Below are positions 41,371 through 50,873 of a stretch of DNA of 64,000 nt, piece by piece (within the stretch, counting starts at the first letter, position 1; every line of letters starts with the position of its first letter). The position numbers and the translations under genes were made by a program. This DNA comes from Acidobacteriota bacterium (GTDB lineage: Bacteria; Acidobacteriota; Terriglobia; 20CM-2-55-15): assembly GCA_022821145.1 (NCBI GenBank), contig JAJEEE010000025.1, positions 82,050-146,049 on the forward strand, in the 5' to 3' direction. The notes under the pieces were generated by a model. It ran no database searches. It saw only the letters and a program-made list of their open reading frames with translations, and was not told where the DNA came from.

Positions 41371-42168
41371 CTACCGGGTGACAGGAACTCGGTCGCGCCA
41401 CAGGCGCAGGCTGGCATCGATGGCTGCCGCCAGATCGCCGTTGTCGAGCGTTCCGCGAGCATGGACCGCACCATCGGGGGAGATGATCGTGAATTCCCCG
41501 GGATCCGTTTCCAGCAATGTCGAGGCCCGGTTCGCCATCGTCGGAAAACGGGGCGCGTCCAGATCCACCCCATCGGCGGGCACCGCAAGGAATCGAAGGC
41601 CCGATTCCCCCGCGTAACGCGCATACGAGGCCTCGAAGGCGGCCGCCGTGGCGGCATTGCCGTCGACAACGCCGAGCACCAGCACCGAGCCGGAAAAATC
41701 CTCGAGCGAATGGAAGTAGCCGGCGGAATCCTGGACACGAAACCGCGCAACGGGCGCCGGCGGGGGCTGAAGCGGCGCCTCCGACAGCGCGATCGCGGGT
41801 TCCGGATCCGGGTCGGGCTTGGCGCGCTCGACGTCGGGCACAGCGGTGTCCTTGTCCGCCGTGTCCGGATCGACGGCGTCGGGAGCAAGAGCCGCGTAGC
41901 CGATCCACACGGCCGCGAGCGACGCCGCCGCCACGCCGACCGGACGCAACGGACGGACCACGGGCCGGACGGAACGGGACGCGCGGCTCAGCCGCCGCCT
42001 GAAGTGTTCCGCGACGAGCGCGTCGACCTCGGCGAACGCGGCCAGCTCCGAACGGCAGGCGGCACAGTCCGCGGCATGGCGGTCCAACTCGCCGCGCTCC
42101 GCTGGGGACAGGCTTTCGGAAACGTAGGATTCCAGCCTGGACTCGACCCATTGGCACGATTTCGTCAT
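41371..42168 (-). CDS. Zinc-finger anti-sigma factor with C-terminal thioredoxin-like domain
   Basis: The 265-residue protein starts with a ZAS-type zinc finger (C5, then HAADCAAC), followed by one membrane helix (PVGVAAASLAAVWIGYAALA). A Pro/Asp-rich linker leads to a ~125-residue domain (DSAGYFHSLEDFSGSVLVLG, then LRFLAVPADGVDLD and FTIISPDGAVHARGTL) that reads like an AhpC/TlpA thioredoxin fold without its CxxC. ZAS proteins hold ECF sigma factors. The thioredoxin-like part may sense or bind something in the periplasm. It overlaps its sigma gene by 4 bp. Confidence 0.75.
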   Translation of the reverse strand: MTKSCQWVESRLESYVSESLSPAERGELDRHAADCAACRSELAAFAEVDALVAEHFRRRLSRASRSVRPVVRPLRPVGVAAASLAAVWIGYAALAPDAVDPDTADKDTAVPDVERAKPDPDPEPAIALSEAPLQPPPAPVARFRVQDSAGYFHSLEDFSGSVLVLGVVDGNAATAAAFEASYARYAGESGLRFLAVPADGVDLDAPRFPTMANRASTLLETDPGEFTIISPDGAVHARGTLDNGDLAAAIDASLRLWRDRVPVTR

Positions 42169-42767
42169 CGTTCCGACCTCGCCGCGAGGCTCGGCATGAG
42201 CCTCTTCTTCAGTCGCTTCCGCCCATAGAAGATGCGGGACTTCACCGTTCCCTCCGGGATCTCGAGAATCCGGGCGATCTCGGGTATCGTCAGCCCGTCG
42301 ACAGCCAGCATCAGCAACGGGACGCGGAACTCGTCCGGCAACGCCTCTATTCCGCGGCCCACGTCCAGCAGCGTCTCCAACTCGACCTTGCCCGCCGGGT
42401 CGGCCGCGTCGAACGCCGCCGCGCGCCCGTCGGAATCCTCCCGCTCCAGGTCACCGAACAACACCCAGCGCTTCACCCTGCGGACGAAGCTCCGGTGATG
42501 GTTGATCGACACGCGTACGACGATCCGCGCGAGCCAGACGCGTAGCGGACAGTCCCCCCGGAAATTGGGCAGCCCCTTGTACGCGCGGACCAGGGCCTCC
42601 TGGACGACGTCCTCGGCGTCGTCCACGTTGCGCGTCGTCGCGACCGCGACCTGCATCAGAAACGGCCGATGCTCGCGGGCCGCCAAGTCGAAGTCGATCG
42701 GGGCGTCGCCGGCCCGGGGCGCCCACCCGCTCTTGTTCAAGACACTGTCGGTGGCCGAAGGGTTCAC
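42165..42767 (-). CDS. ECF-family RNA polymerase sigma factor (GTG start)
   Basis: The 200-residue sigma factor has region 2 (HRPFLMQVAVATTRNVDDAE, DVVQEALVRAYKGLPNFRGD, LRVWLARIVVRVSINHHR) and region 4 (PDEFRVPLLMLAVDGLTIPE, IARILEIPEGTVKSRIFYGR). GTG 42767 has AAGGAAA 7 nt upstream. It is located between a TPR protein gene (12 bp upstream) and its zinc-finger anti-sigma gene (ATGA overlap). Confidence 0.9.
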   Translation of the reverse strand: MNPSATDSVLNKSGWAPRAGDAPIDFDLAAREHRPFLMQVAVATTRNVDDAEDVVQEALVRAYKGLPNFRGDCPLRVWLARIVVRVSINHHRSFVRRVKRWVLFGDLEREDSDGRAAAFDAADPAGKVELETLLDVGRGIEALPDEFRVPLLMLAVDGLTIPEIARILEIPEGTVKSRIFYGRKRLKKRLMPSLAARSER

Positions 42768-42779
42768 CAGCGGGTTTCC

Positions 42780-44762
42780 TTAGGGCTCTTGGGGTATCGC
42801 GTCCAGCTTTTCCTGTACGGTCGAGCGCTCTTCCTCGGTCTCGGCCAATTCCAGCGAACGCGCGTACGAATTCCGGGCGTCGTCGAAACGGCCCAACCGC
42901 CGGTACAGGTCGCCGAGGTGCTCGTGCAGCGTCGGGTCGGTGGACGAGAACACGACGGCGCGCCGAAGGTACTCCTCGGCAAGATCGAACTGTTCCAGCC
43001 GGTAATAAACCCAGCCCAGGCTGTCCAGGTAGGCCCCGTTGATCGGATCCGCTTCCACCGCCTGCCGGATCATCTCCAGCGCTTCTTCAAGCTTCTCGCC
43101 GTTATCGGCGAGCATGTACCCCAGGTAGTTGAGAACGGCCGGCTGTTCCGGATCGATGTCCAGGGACCGGCGGAACGCCTGCTCCGCGTCGGCATGACGG
43201 AGTTGCCGCTCCAGAACGGCGCCCTCCAGAAAATGGGTGTATTGCCGCCGGTCCGGAAAGAGATCGAGCATATCGGCGATCAACGCCTCGGCCCGATCCC
43301 ACTGCCGGCCCCCCTCCCGGATACCCACCATCGTTGCGTAGATCTCGTAGTCCGAGTCCGCGCCGTCGAGCATGTCCTCCAACAACGCAACGCCGTCGTC
43401 GGACCGGCCGGTGCGCCCCAGCAGGTCGGCGTATTGCAGGCGCAACTGGAAGTTGCCGGAGAACACCTCCAGCGACGAGCGCGCCTTTTCGAGCGCGCGT
43501 TCCGGCTGTCCGGCGGAGCGGTAGACGTCCACGATGTAGGCGTCGATCATGCCGTCCGCCGGCCTGACGAAGGCCTTCATCTCTTCGAAGGCGGCCACGG
43601 CGGCCTCGTATTCCTCGAGACGCGTATGCAGGCTGGCAATGCGTCCCAGGAACAGCCGCCGCTGTCCACGCTCGGTGTCGGTGTACCGGTTGCCGACCCG
43701 CCGACCCGAGTCCAGCAATTGCCTGAGCCGGACGATCGCGTCCTCGAACAATCCCTCGTCGCGGTCGAGCATGGCCATCGCGAAGCCGATGTCGGGGCTG
43801 CCCGGCACCAGCCTTTCGGCGCGTTCCATGTGCCCGCGGGCTTCGGCGTAGTTCATCCGCTGTTGTTCGATCTGTCCCAGGCGCAACCAGGAAACCGGGT
43901 CGTCCGGCTCACGCTCGGCCAGCTCGGCGTATTTCGCGGCCGAACGGTCCCAGTCCTCGATCACGAACAGGATGCGGGCCAGCTCTCGGTGCAACTCGAT
44001 TTCGTCCCGCCCAAGGCCGGCCGCGGCCTCCAGCGCCTCGGCCGCCCTCTCGAGCGCGTCGATCTGCACGAGAGACTGACCCAGGACGATCCAGGCCGCG
44101 CTGGATTCCGGCTCGCCGGCCAGAAAACCCTCGAGCAACTCGATCGCCTCGTCCACGTTACCCGCACCCAACTGGAGCTCCGCAAGCGCTATGACGCCCT
44201 CCTCGGAACCCGGCTCGACCTGAAGGAAGTCCCGGTAAACGGCCAAGGCGCGTTCGGGTTCGCCGATGGTTCGGTAAAGCCGGCCCAGCATGAGGTAGGC
44301 TTCCGTTTCCTCCGGGCTCAGCCGGACCACGTGCTCCAACGCCTCGATCGCGCTTTCCACGTACTCTGCGGAGATGTCCTGCCCTCCGCTGTTGGAAAGC
44401 AGGCTCGTGTATACGCCGCTCAGAATGCGATGGGCGTCCAGGTTGTCCGGATCGACGTTGACGGCCCGATTCGCGTAGTCGACGGCGTTGCGCCATTCGC
44501 CGCGGCGCGCGTAGCTGGCGGCGATTTCCGAATAGAGCGACGACCGCGTGGGGTCCAGAGACAGGGCGTCCTGGTAGGCGTCCAGAGCGGCGTCCCAACG
44601 GCCGTCGGTCTCCAGCATCCGCCCCCGCAGGAATTGGAAGTACGCCTCGGCGATCGGCGATGGATCGGAAGCCGCGTTTCCGGGGGCGGCCGTGTCCTGG
44701 GCCGCGGCCGGCGCCAGCGTCGCCGCAAGAAGCCCCAGCGCGAATGCATGCATTGTCTTCAT
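42780..44762 (-). CDS. Periplasmic TPR-repeat protein
   Basis: The 660-residue protein has a Sec signal (residues 1-21) and then almost only tetratricopeptide repeats, more than a dozen copies (for example WDAALDAYQDALSLDPT, PERALAVYRDFLQVEPGSEE, AEQAFRRSLDIDPEQPAVLN). TPR solenoids bind partner proteins; the partner is unknown. ATG 44762 is preferred because the signal starts there. Being upstream of the sigma/anti-sigma pair, it may be part of the same envelope response. Confidence 0.8.
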   Translation of the reverse strand: MKTMHAFALGLLAATLAPAAAQDTAAPGNAASDPSPIAEAYFQFLRGRMLETDGRWDAALDAYQDALSLDPTRSSLYSEIAASYARRGEWRNAVDYANRAVNVDPDNLDAHRILSGVYTSLLSNSGGQDISAEYVESAIEALEHVVRLSPEETEAYLMLGRLYRTIGEPERALAVYRDFLQVEPGSEEGVIALAELQLGAGNVDEAIELLEGFLAGEPESSAAWIVLGQSLVQIDALERAAEALEAAAGLGRDEIELHRELARILFVIEDWDRSAAKYAELAEREPDDPVSWLRLGQIEQQRMNYAEARGHMERAERLVPGSPDIGFAMAMLDRDEGLFEDAIVRLRQLLDSGRRVGNRYTDTERGQRRLFLGRIASLHTRLEEYEAAVAAFEEMKAFVRPADGMIDAYIVDVYRSAGQPERALEKARSSLEVFSGNFQLRLQYADLLGRTGRSDDGVALLEDMLDGADSDYEIYATMVGIREGGRQWDRAEALIADMLDLFPDRRQYTHFLEGAVLERQLRHADAEQAFRRSLDIDPEQPAVLNYLGYMLADNGEKLEEALEMIRQAVEADPINGAYLDSLGWVYYRLEQFDLAEEYLRRAVVFSSTDPTLHEHLGDLYRRLGRFDDARNSYARSLELAETEEERSTVQEKLDAIPQEP

Positions 44763-44798
44763 GGACGGTCCCAAGCCCGGGTGTTTCGGCTTTGCCGC

Positions 44799-44804
44799 AT
44801 TATA
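44799..44804 (-). promoter_or_regulatory. -10 box (TATAAT) of the TPR/ECF operon
   Basis: A perfect TATAAT on the minus strand begins 42 nt before the ATG at 44762, giving an expected leader of ~30 nt. The -35 region shows no clear match. Confidence 0.5.
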
Positions 44805-44882
44805 TAGCAGCACCGGCCGGCAACCCGCCGCGAAAGTGGAAGCGGACGCGCCCGGTACCCCGATCGCGCTCCCGACCCACGG

Positions 44883-46466
44883 TCAGTGCCTGAAGTGGCG
44901 GACGCCGGTCAGGACCATCGACATGCCGTGCTCTTCCGCGGCGGCGATCACTTCCGCGTCGTTCTTCGAGCCGCCCGGTTGAATGACGGTCCGCACGCCC
45001 GCCGCGGCGGCGGCGTCCACGCCGTCTCGGAACGGAAAGAACGCATCCGACGCCATGGCCGTTCCATTGGCCGCCCGGCCCGCCTTGTCGACGCTGATCC
45101 GGACCGCGTCGACGCGGCTCATCTGCCCGGCGCCCACGCCGCAGGTCGCCTCGCCCCGGGCCAGCACGATCGCGTTCGATTTGACGTGACGGGCGACCTT
45201 CCAGGCGAACCAAAGGTCGCGCCACTCCTCGACCGACGGCTTGCGCGCCGTCGCCAGGCGCGCGGTCCCGGATCGGATGTCGTCGGACACGTCCCGGTCC
45301 TGGATCAGGATGCCCCCCTCGACGCAGCGGACGTCCATTCCCGCCGCTCCGTCGCGGACTTCCCCGTCGGACAGCTCAAGGACGCGGAGGTTCGGCTTGC
45401 CTTCCAGCACGCGGCGGGCGTCGGCGTCCACTTCGGGCGCCACGATGCACTCGACGAATAGTTTCGCGATCTCCTCGGCCGCCGCGCCGTCCAGCGGCCG
45501 GTTCACCGCGATGATCGAACCGAACGCGGAGACCGGATCGGACGCGTAGGCCTTGCGGTAGGCGTCCAGCACGTCCCGACCCACGGCGGCGCCGCAGGGA
45601 TTGGCGTGCTTGACGATCGCCGCGGCGGGCTCCTCGAACTCGCCGACCACACCGCGGGCCGCGTCCAGGTCCATGAGATTGTTGAAAGACAACGCTTTAC
45701 CCTGGAGCTGGATGGCCGCTCCCAGGCCGTGCGGCGCCACGGAGCCCCATCGATAGAACGCCGCCTTCTGGTGGGGGTTCTCACCGTACCGGGGCTCGGC
45801 CGTCTTCTCGAAGTCCATGAATACACGGGCGGGCGGGCGCGATCCGTCCGGCAGGGCGAATCCTCCTCCGCCGAACTCGACGCCCGACAAGTATTCCGCG
45901 ATCCGGCCGTCGTACCGCGCCGTGTGGGCGAAGGCGTCCCGGGCCAACGCGAACAGGCGCTCCACCGACAACCGCCCCGCGCCCTCGCGCAACGCGTCCA
46001 ACAACGCCGGATAGTCGTCCGGGTCGGTTACCACGGCGACGTCCGTGAAGTTCTTGGCCGCCGACCGCAGCATGGCCGGCCCGCCGATGTCGATGTTCTC
46101 GATGACGTCCTCGAAGCGGACGTCCGGCTTGCGGATCGTCTCGGCGAAGGGGTACAGGTTCACGCATACCAGGTCGATGGTCCCGATTCCGTGATCCGCG
46201 ATCTGCTTGCGGTGCTCGGGATTGTCCCTGAGCGCCAGCAATCCCGCGTGTACCCGTGGGTGCAGCGTCTTGACCCGGCCGTCGAGCATCTCCGGGAAGC
46301 CGGTCATGTCGGAAACTTCGCGGGCCGGCACGCCTTCGGAGGCCAGCAGCCGCGCGGTCGATCCGGTCGACAGGATCTCGACGCCCATGTCGGCCAGCCC
46401 GCGCCCGAACTCCACGATGCCCCGCTTGTCATAAACGCTGATCAGGGCGCGTTCGACTTTCTTCAA
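44883..46466 (-). CDS. purH: Bifunctional AICAR transformylase / IMP cyclohydrolase
   Basis: The 527-residue enzyme catalyses the last two steps of IMP synthesis. The N-terminal cyclohydrolase domain shows [32 protein letters not shown] and [16 protein letters not shown]; the transformylase part shows [29 protein letters not shown] and the C-terminal [12 protein letters not shown]. The start is TTG 46466 with AAGGAG 6 nt upstream; no ATG fits the family N-terminus (a Lys-Lys-VERALIS beginning). It is divergent from selA. Confidence 0.95.
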   Translation of the reverse strand: MKKVERALISVYDKRGIVEFGRGLADMGVEILSTGSTARLLASEGVPAREVSDMTGFPEMLDGRVKTLHPRVHAGLLALRDNPEHRKQIADHGIGTIDLVCVNLYPFAETIRKPDVRFEDVIENIDIGGPAMLRSAAKNFTDVAVVTDPDDYPALLDALREGAGRLSVERLFALARDAFAHTARYDGRIAEYLSGVEFGGGGFALPDGSRPPARVFMDFEKTAEPRYGENPHQKAAFYRWGSVAPHGLGAAIQLQGKALSFNNLMDLDAARGVVGEFEEPAAAIVKHANPCGAAVGRDVLDAYRKAYASDPVSAFGSIIAVNRPLDGAAAEEIAKLFVECIVAPEVDADARRVLEGKPNLRVLELSDGEVRDGAAGMDVRCVEGGILIQDRDVSDDIRSGTARLATARKPSVEEWRDLWFAWKVARHVKSNAIVLARGEATCGVGAGQMSRVDAVRISVDKAGRAANGTAMASDAFFPFRDGVDAAAAAGVRTVIQPGGSKNDAEVIAAAEEHGMSMVLTGVRHFRH

Positions 46467-46600
46467 TCCGGACTCCTTTCCCGCGCGGCACCGCGTTTGC
46501 AGTCGTTACGAGGACGCCGCCCGGCCGGCCGATTGTAAAACAAGCACTCCGTGGGCCGAAACGGTCCGTCGGCACGCCCGTGTCCCGTCGGCGGCGGCGG

Positions 46601-46609
46601 TGCTATGAT
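46601..46609 (+). promoter_or_regulatory. Extended -10 box (TGCTATGAT) of selA
   Basis: TATGAT with an upstream TGC lies 30 nt before the selA ATG at 46640. It should give a leader of about 25 nt. No -35 match is obvious, as is normal for extended -10 promoters. Confidence 0.45.
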
Positions 46610-46639
46610 TTCGGGAGGTCGGGTTCCGTCCCGGACGAC

Positions 46640-48010
46640 ATGAACGCCCTGCGGCAGATTCCCCCCGTTCACGAAATCCTGCGGCACGCGAAGCTGCGCG
46701 GAATGGAGCGGATCCTCGAACAGCCGTTCGCGGCGCGTATCGTGGACCAGGTGGTCGACGAGCTACGCGCCGAGTTGAGGGGCGACGCCTCGGAACGATC
46801 GCGCGTGGAGTTGGCGTCCGTCATCGCCGACGACGTTCGTCGGCGCATCGATGCGTTTCTGACGCCGTCGTTGCGGCCCCTGATCAATGCGACGGGCGTC
46901 GTGCTGCACACTAATCTGGGACGGGCGCCACTGCCGGCTTCCGCCGTCGACGGCGCACGGGACATCGCAGCCTCGTATTCGAACCTCGAGTTCGACGCCG
47001 CGTCCGGCCGGCGGGGGAAGCGGGACACCCACGTGGCCCGTTTGCTGTCGGAGTTGCTCGGATGCGAGGCGGCCATTGTCGTCAACAACAACGCGGCGGC
47101 CTTGCTGCTGGTGCTGAATACCCTGGCCGAGGGAGGCGAGGCGCTTGTATCGCGCGGCGAGGAGATCGAGATCGGCGACTCGTTCCGGATTCCGGAGGTC
47201 ATGGCGAAGAGCGGCGCGCGGATCCGCGAAGTCGGCACGACCAATCGCACGCGCATCGAGGATTACCGCTCCGCGGTCGGCCCGGAAACGCGGTTGCTGC
47301 TGCGTGTGCATCCAAGCAACTTCACGGTGGTCGGATTCACCGAACGGCCGTCGCTGGCCCAGTTCGTCGCCCTGGGCCGTGAAACGGGAGTGCCGATGCT
47401 CGAGGATCTGGGCAGCGGGTGCATCGGGGACCTGACGGCGGCCGGCCTGCCCGACGAGCCACGACCGCAGCGAAGCATCGAGTTGGGTGTCGATCTGGTC
47501 TGTTTCAGCGGCGACAAGCTTCTGGGGGGGCCGCAGGCGGGGATCGTCGCCGGACGCAAGCCGCTTGTGGAACGAGTTCGCCGCAACCCGCTGTTCCGTG
47601 CCCTGCGCGTGGACAAGCTGACGCTTGCGACATTGGAATGGGTGTTGCGGGCGCACCTTCGCGGCGACATGGCCGGCATTCCCACATGGCGCATGCTCCG
47701 CGCGACCGATTCGGAACTGAGAGAACGCGCCGAGGCCTTGACACGCCGCCTGGGGCAGGACGCCGTCGTCCCCACGGCGCTCGAGTCGGTTGTGGGCGGC
47801 GGTTCGGTCCCGGAGGGCGCGATGCCGTCCTGGGGGCTGCGCGTCACCCCGGCCGGCGCCTCCCCTCGCCGTTTGGAGCAGCAACTGCGCGAGGGCGCGC
47901 CGTCCGTGGTGGTCCGCATCGAGGACGATGCCGTCCTGCTCGACCTGAGGACGGTGTTTCCCGAAGACGACGACAAGCTTGCCGAGGCGCTGCGCGGCGC
48001 TCTTGCTTGA
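46640..48010 (+). CDS. selA: L-seryl-tRNA(Sec) selenium transferase
   Basis: The 456-residue PLP enzyme converts Ser-tRNA(Sec) to Sec-tRNA(Sec) with selenophosphate. Family marks are INATGVVLHTNLGRAPL, YSNLEFDAASGRRGKRDTHV (20 residues), EAAIVVNNNAAA, HPSNFTVVGFTERP, EDLGSGC and the PLP-Lys segment FSGDKLLGGPQAGI. Length is close to the 463 residues of E. coli SelA. selB, selC and selD are not in the window. The SelW-like gene at 21028 has an in-frame UGA, so the pathway is expected to be active. It is convergent with efp (12 bp apart). Confidence 0.95.
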   Translation: MNALRQIPPVHEILRHAKLRGMERILEQPFAARIVDQVVDELRAELRGDASERSRVELASVIADDVRRRIDAFLTPSLRPLINATGVVLHTNLGRAPLPASAVDGARDIAASYSNLEFDAASGRRGKRDTHVARLLSELLGCEAAIVVNNNAAALLLVLNTLAEGGEALVSRGEEIEIGDSFRIPEVMAKSGARIREVGTTNRTRIEDYRSAVGPETRLLLRVHPSNFTVVGFTERPSLAQFVALGRETGVPMLEDLGSGCIGDLTAAGLPDEPRPQRSIELGVDLVCFSGDKLLGGPQAGIVAGRKPLVERVRRNPLFRALRVDKLTLATLEWVLRAHLRGDMAGIPTWRMLRATDSELRERAEALTRRLGQDAVVPTALESVVGGGSVPEGAMPSWGLRVTPAGASPRRLEQQLREGAPSVVVRIEDDAVLLDLRTVFPEDDDKLAEALRGALA

Positions 48011-48022
48011 GCGCCGGCTCCG

Positions 48023-48586
48023 TCAAGTGCGAACGCGCTCGATGTACTTGCCGTCCGAGGTGTCGATGCGGATGGTTTCGCCCTCCGAGATGAAGTGCGG
48101 CACGGGCACGACGAGCCCGGTTTCGGTGCGCGCCGGCTTCTGAACGTTGCTGACCGTCGCCGACGGCATTCCCGGCTCGGTTTCCACCACCTTGAGGTCC
48201 ACCTTCGGCGGCAGCTCGATACCCACCGGTTTCCCCTCGTGGAACTCGACGCCGATCGTCGAGTTGGGCGTGAGGTATTGCATGGAATCGCCGAGCAACT
48301 CCGTCGTCAGGTGGATCTGGTCGTACGACTCCATGTCCATGAAGTAGTGGTTGCCGCCCTCGCTGTAGAGGTACTCCATCTGCTTCTTGTCCAGCACGGC
48401 CCGGTCGATGGCGTCGTCGGACCGGAATCGATGGTCGATGATGGCGCCCGTCCGCAGGTTCTTGAGCTTCGTCTGCATGTGCCCCCGCCCCTTGCCCGGG
48501 GTGAGGTGCTGATAGTCCACGACGCGGAACAGATCGTCTCCTAGCCGGATGAGGTGGCCGCGGCGCAGCATTGTCGCCTGGATCAT
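48023..48586 (-). CDS. efp: Translation elongation factor P
   Basis: The 187-residue protein has the three OB-type domains of EF-P, which rescues ribosomes stalled at polyproline. The domain I loop carrying the modified Lys is TPGKGRGHMQ. Domain III ends in SEGETIRIDTSDGKYIERV, the standard EF-P C-terminus. AGGAAGGG precedes the ATG at 48586. It lies 34 bp after the peptidase gene, in one direction with it; efp is often paired with a Xaa-Pro peptidase gene. Confidence 0.95.
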   Translation of the reverse strand: MIQATMLRRGHLIRLGDDLFRVVDYQHLTPGKGRGHMQTKLKNLRTGAIIDHRFRSDDAIDRAVLDKKQMEYLYSEGGNHYFMDMESYDQIHLTTELLGDSMQYLTPNSTIGVEFHEGKPVGIELPPKVDLKVVETEPGMPSATVSNVQKPARTETGLVVPVPHFISEGETIRIDTSDGKYIERVRT

Positions 48587-48620
48587 GAAATACCCTTCCT
48601 GTCGATTCGTGTCGATGCGA

Positions 48621-49850
48621 TCAGTCCCGGCCCGCCATCAGCGTTTCGATCTCGTCGATCTCGCGCGGAAAGTCGGACAGCATGCGATAGCCGTCCTCGG
48701 TCACGACCACGTCGTCCTCGATGCGGACGCCGATATTCTCTTCCGGAATGTAAATGCCCGGCTCGACGGTGAACACCATGTTCGGTTCCAGCGGGGCCTG
48801 GGTGCTTCCGACGTCGTGGACGTGGAGTCCGATGTAGTGGCTCGTCCCGTGAATGAAGTACTCGCCGTAACCCGCGTTCTCGATATGCTCCCGCGCGGCG
48901 GAATGGATGCTGTCGGGTCCGCGCAGGCGCGCCCCCGGCCGGACCCGGGCGAGGGCGGCCTTCTGCGCGTCGAGGACGATCTGGTAGATCTCGCGCTGGC
49001 GATCGCTGAACCGGCCGTTGACCGGATACGTCCTCGTGATGTCCGCGGCATAGCCGCTGTATTCGGCGCCGATGTCGACGACGACGAGGTCGCCGTCCTC
49101 CATCCGGCGGTCGTTGCGGTCGTAGTGCAGGATGGTCGAGAACGGTCCGGAACCGACGATCGACGGAAAGGCCGGCCGCTCGGCGCCGGCCCGGCGGAAT
49201 TCAAACTCGATGATCGCCTCGGCCTCGTATTCCGCTGCGCCGGGAGCGATGACGCCGGCGGCGGCCCGATGGGCGTCCATCGTGATCGCGATGGCCCGCT
49301 CCAGCAACGCCAGCTCGGTGTCGGACTTCACCAGGCGCATCGACGCGATCGCCCCGCTCGCGTCCCGGAAACCGGTGTTCCGCGCCGCCCCGCCGGCCAA
49401 CGCCGCGGCGGCCTCCTGTCCGCGAACCGTGAATACGGCGTCCGCTCCGCGGGCCGCGGCCTCGAACCGGACGTCGAACTCGCCGAGCGGCTCCACGTTG
49501 GCCACGCCGGTCGCCTGCTCCGCGCCCGGGCCCGGGCCCAGCTTGACGCCGGTCCACCGCTCTTCAGCCAAGTCGCGTTCGGGGATGAACAGCGTCTCTT
49601 CCACCGCCTCCCCCGTGGAGTCGAGCAGCAGGATGGCGTCGGGCTCGACGAACCCCGTCAGGTAGTAGAAGTCGTTGTCCTGCCGGTATTCCACAAGGTC
49701 GCGGGCGGGCGAGGCGAACACCACGACGACCCCGCCCAGCTCGGCGGCCAGTTGTTGACGCCGGGCCCGATACGTTTCCAGCGGCTCGCGTTCTATGGCC
49801 GTTCCCGGCGCCGCGGCCAGGATCAGCGCTACCAGCACCATTCGTTTCAT
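48621..49850 (-). CDS. Xaa-Pro aminopeptidase (M24B), exported
   Basis: The 409-residue protein has a Sec signal (MKRMVLVALILAAAPGTA), an N-terminal creatinase-type domain (~22-170) and a pita-bread M24 domain. Metal ligands are the Asp pair in VVDIGAEYSGYAADITRT, the His in GTSHYIGLHVHD, and Glu in FTVEPGIYIPEE and in IGVRIEDDVVVT. It removes N-terminal residues before proline. The signal peptide separates it from cytosolic PepP. GAGGGGG precedes the ATG at 49850. The gene is 10 bp after the prenyltransferase. Confidence 0.9.
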   Translation of the reverse strand: MKRMVLVALILAAAPGTAIEREPLETYRARRQQLAAELGGVVVVFASPARDLVEYRQDNDFYYLTGFVEPDAILLLDSTGEAVEETLFIPERDLAEERWTGVKLGPGPGAEQATGVANVEPLGEFDVRFEAAARGADAVFTVRGQEAAAALAGGAARNTGFRDASGAIASMRLVKSDTELALLERAIAITMDAHRAAAGVIAPGAAEYEAEAIIEFEFRRAGAERPAFPSIVGSGPFSTILHYDRNDRRMEDGDLVVVDIGAEYSGYAADITRTYPVNGRFSDRQREIYQIVLDAQKAALARVRPGARLRGPDSIHSAAREHIENAGYGEYFIHGTSHYIGLHVHDVGSTQAPLEPNMVFTVEPGIYIPEENIGVRIEDDVVVTEDGYRMLSDFPREIDEIETLMAGRD

Positions 49851-49860
49851 GGGCACCCCC

Positions 49861-50727
49861 TCACGCGATCAGGACATCGGCCGCGACCGCGGCCAGCAAC
49901 AATATGCTGACATATCCGTTCATGTTGAAGAACGCCACGTCGACGCGGCTCAGGTCGTCGGGTTCGACGAGGCGATGTTCCCAGTACAAGAGCGCGGCCA
50001 CCGCGGCGATCCCGCCGTGGGCGATCCAACCCAGTCCCGCCGTCCGCGCGACGGCGATCAACAGCAGCACCGTGCCCACGTGCGCGGCCGCGGAAACCTT
50101 CAGCGCGACGGCGGCGCCCCAGCGGGCCGGCATCGAGAACAGCCCCGCCCGCCGGTCGAAGTCGATGTCCTGACAGGCGTAGATCAAGTCGAAGCCCGCG
50201 ATCCAGAGCGTGACGGCGGCGGCAAGAAACAGCGGCGTCGGTGAAACGTCGCCGCGTATGGCGATCCATGCGCCGACGGGCGCCAGGCCGATGCCGAAGC
50301 CGAGGGCCAGATGGCTCCACGCCGTGAAACGCTTGGTATAGGAATAGCCGAACAGGATGGCCAGCACGGGCATCGACAGATACAGGCACAGCGGGTTCAA
50401 CATCGCCGCCGAGAACACGAACAGCGCCGACATCACCGCCGTGAACGTAACGGCGAATCCCATGGTCAGACGACCCGCGGGCAGAGCGCGCATCCGGGTG
50501 CGCGGGTTGGCCGCGTCGGCGGCGACGTCCACGATGCGGTTGAAGGTCATGGCCGCGCTGCGGGCCCCGACCATGGCCAGGACGATCCAACCGAGCCCGC
50601 GCCAGGGCGGCAGCCCTTCGGCCGCCAACAGCACGGCGATCAGCGCGAACGGGAGCGCGAACACCGTATGCTCGAAACGGATCATCTCGAGCGTCGTGAC
50701 AAGCCTGTTCCATGGCCGTGCCGTCAT
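49861..50727 (-). CDS. UbiA-family prenyltransferase, MqnP/4-hydroxybenzoate type
   Basis: The 288-residue membrane protein has eight to nine helices and the two Asp-rich prenyl-diphosphate motifs: [15 protein letters not shown] and [17 protein letters not shown]. The [16 protein letters not shown] start is typical of the 'UbiA-like' group that includes MqnP of the futalosine menaquinone pathway. It attaches a polyprenyl chain to an aromatic acid in the membrane. Without other mqn or ubi genes nearby, which quinone is not certain. ATG 50727 has GAGGAT upstream. Confidence 0.85.
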   Translation of the reverse strand: MTARPWNRLVTTLEMIRFEHTVFALPFALIAVLLAAEGLPPWRGLGWIVLAMVGARSAAMTFNRIVDVAADAANPRTRMRALPAGRLTMGFAVTFTAVMSALFVFSAAMLNPLCLYLSMPVLAILFGYSYTKRFTAWSHLALGFGIGLAPVGAWIAIRGDVSPTPLFLAAAVTLWIAGFDLIYACQDIDFDRRAGLFSMPARWGAAVALKVSAAAHVGTVLLLIAVARTAGLGWIAHGGIAAVAALLYWEHRLVEPDDLSRVDVAFFNMNGYVSILLLAAVAADVLIA

Positions 50728-50827
50728 GGCGGATCCTCGGCCCCGGGTCCAACCCGCGACGATATCGGACGCGCGACCCGCGGGCCATGAATTTCGATGG
50801 TCACGCAACCCGCGGGAAAAACTCCCG

Positions 50828-50833
50828 TATAGT
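50828..50833 (+). promoter_or_regulatory. -10 box (TATAGT) of larB
   Basis: TATAGT lies 40 nt before the larB ATG. It is in the divergent region shared with the prenyltransferase gene. No -35 match was recognised. Confidence 0.4.
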
Positions 50834-50873
50834 TCGAGAGTCGGGATGGTCGGGAGCCCCCACAAGGGTACGG

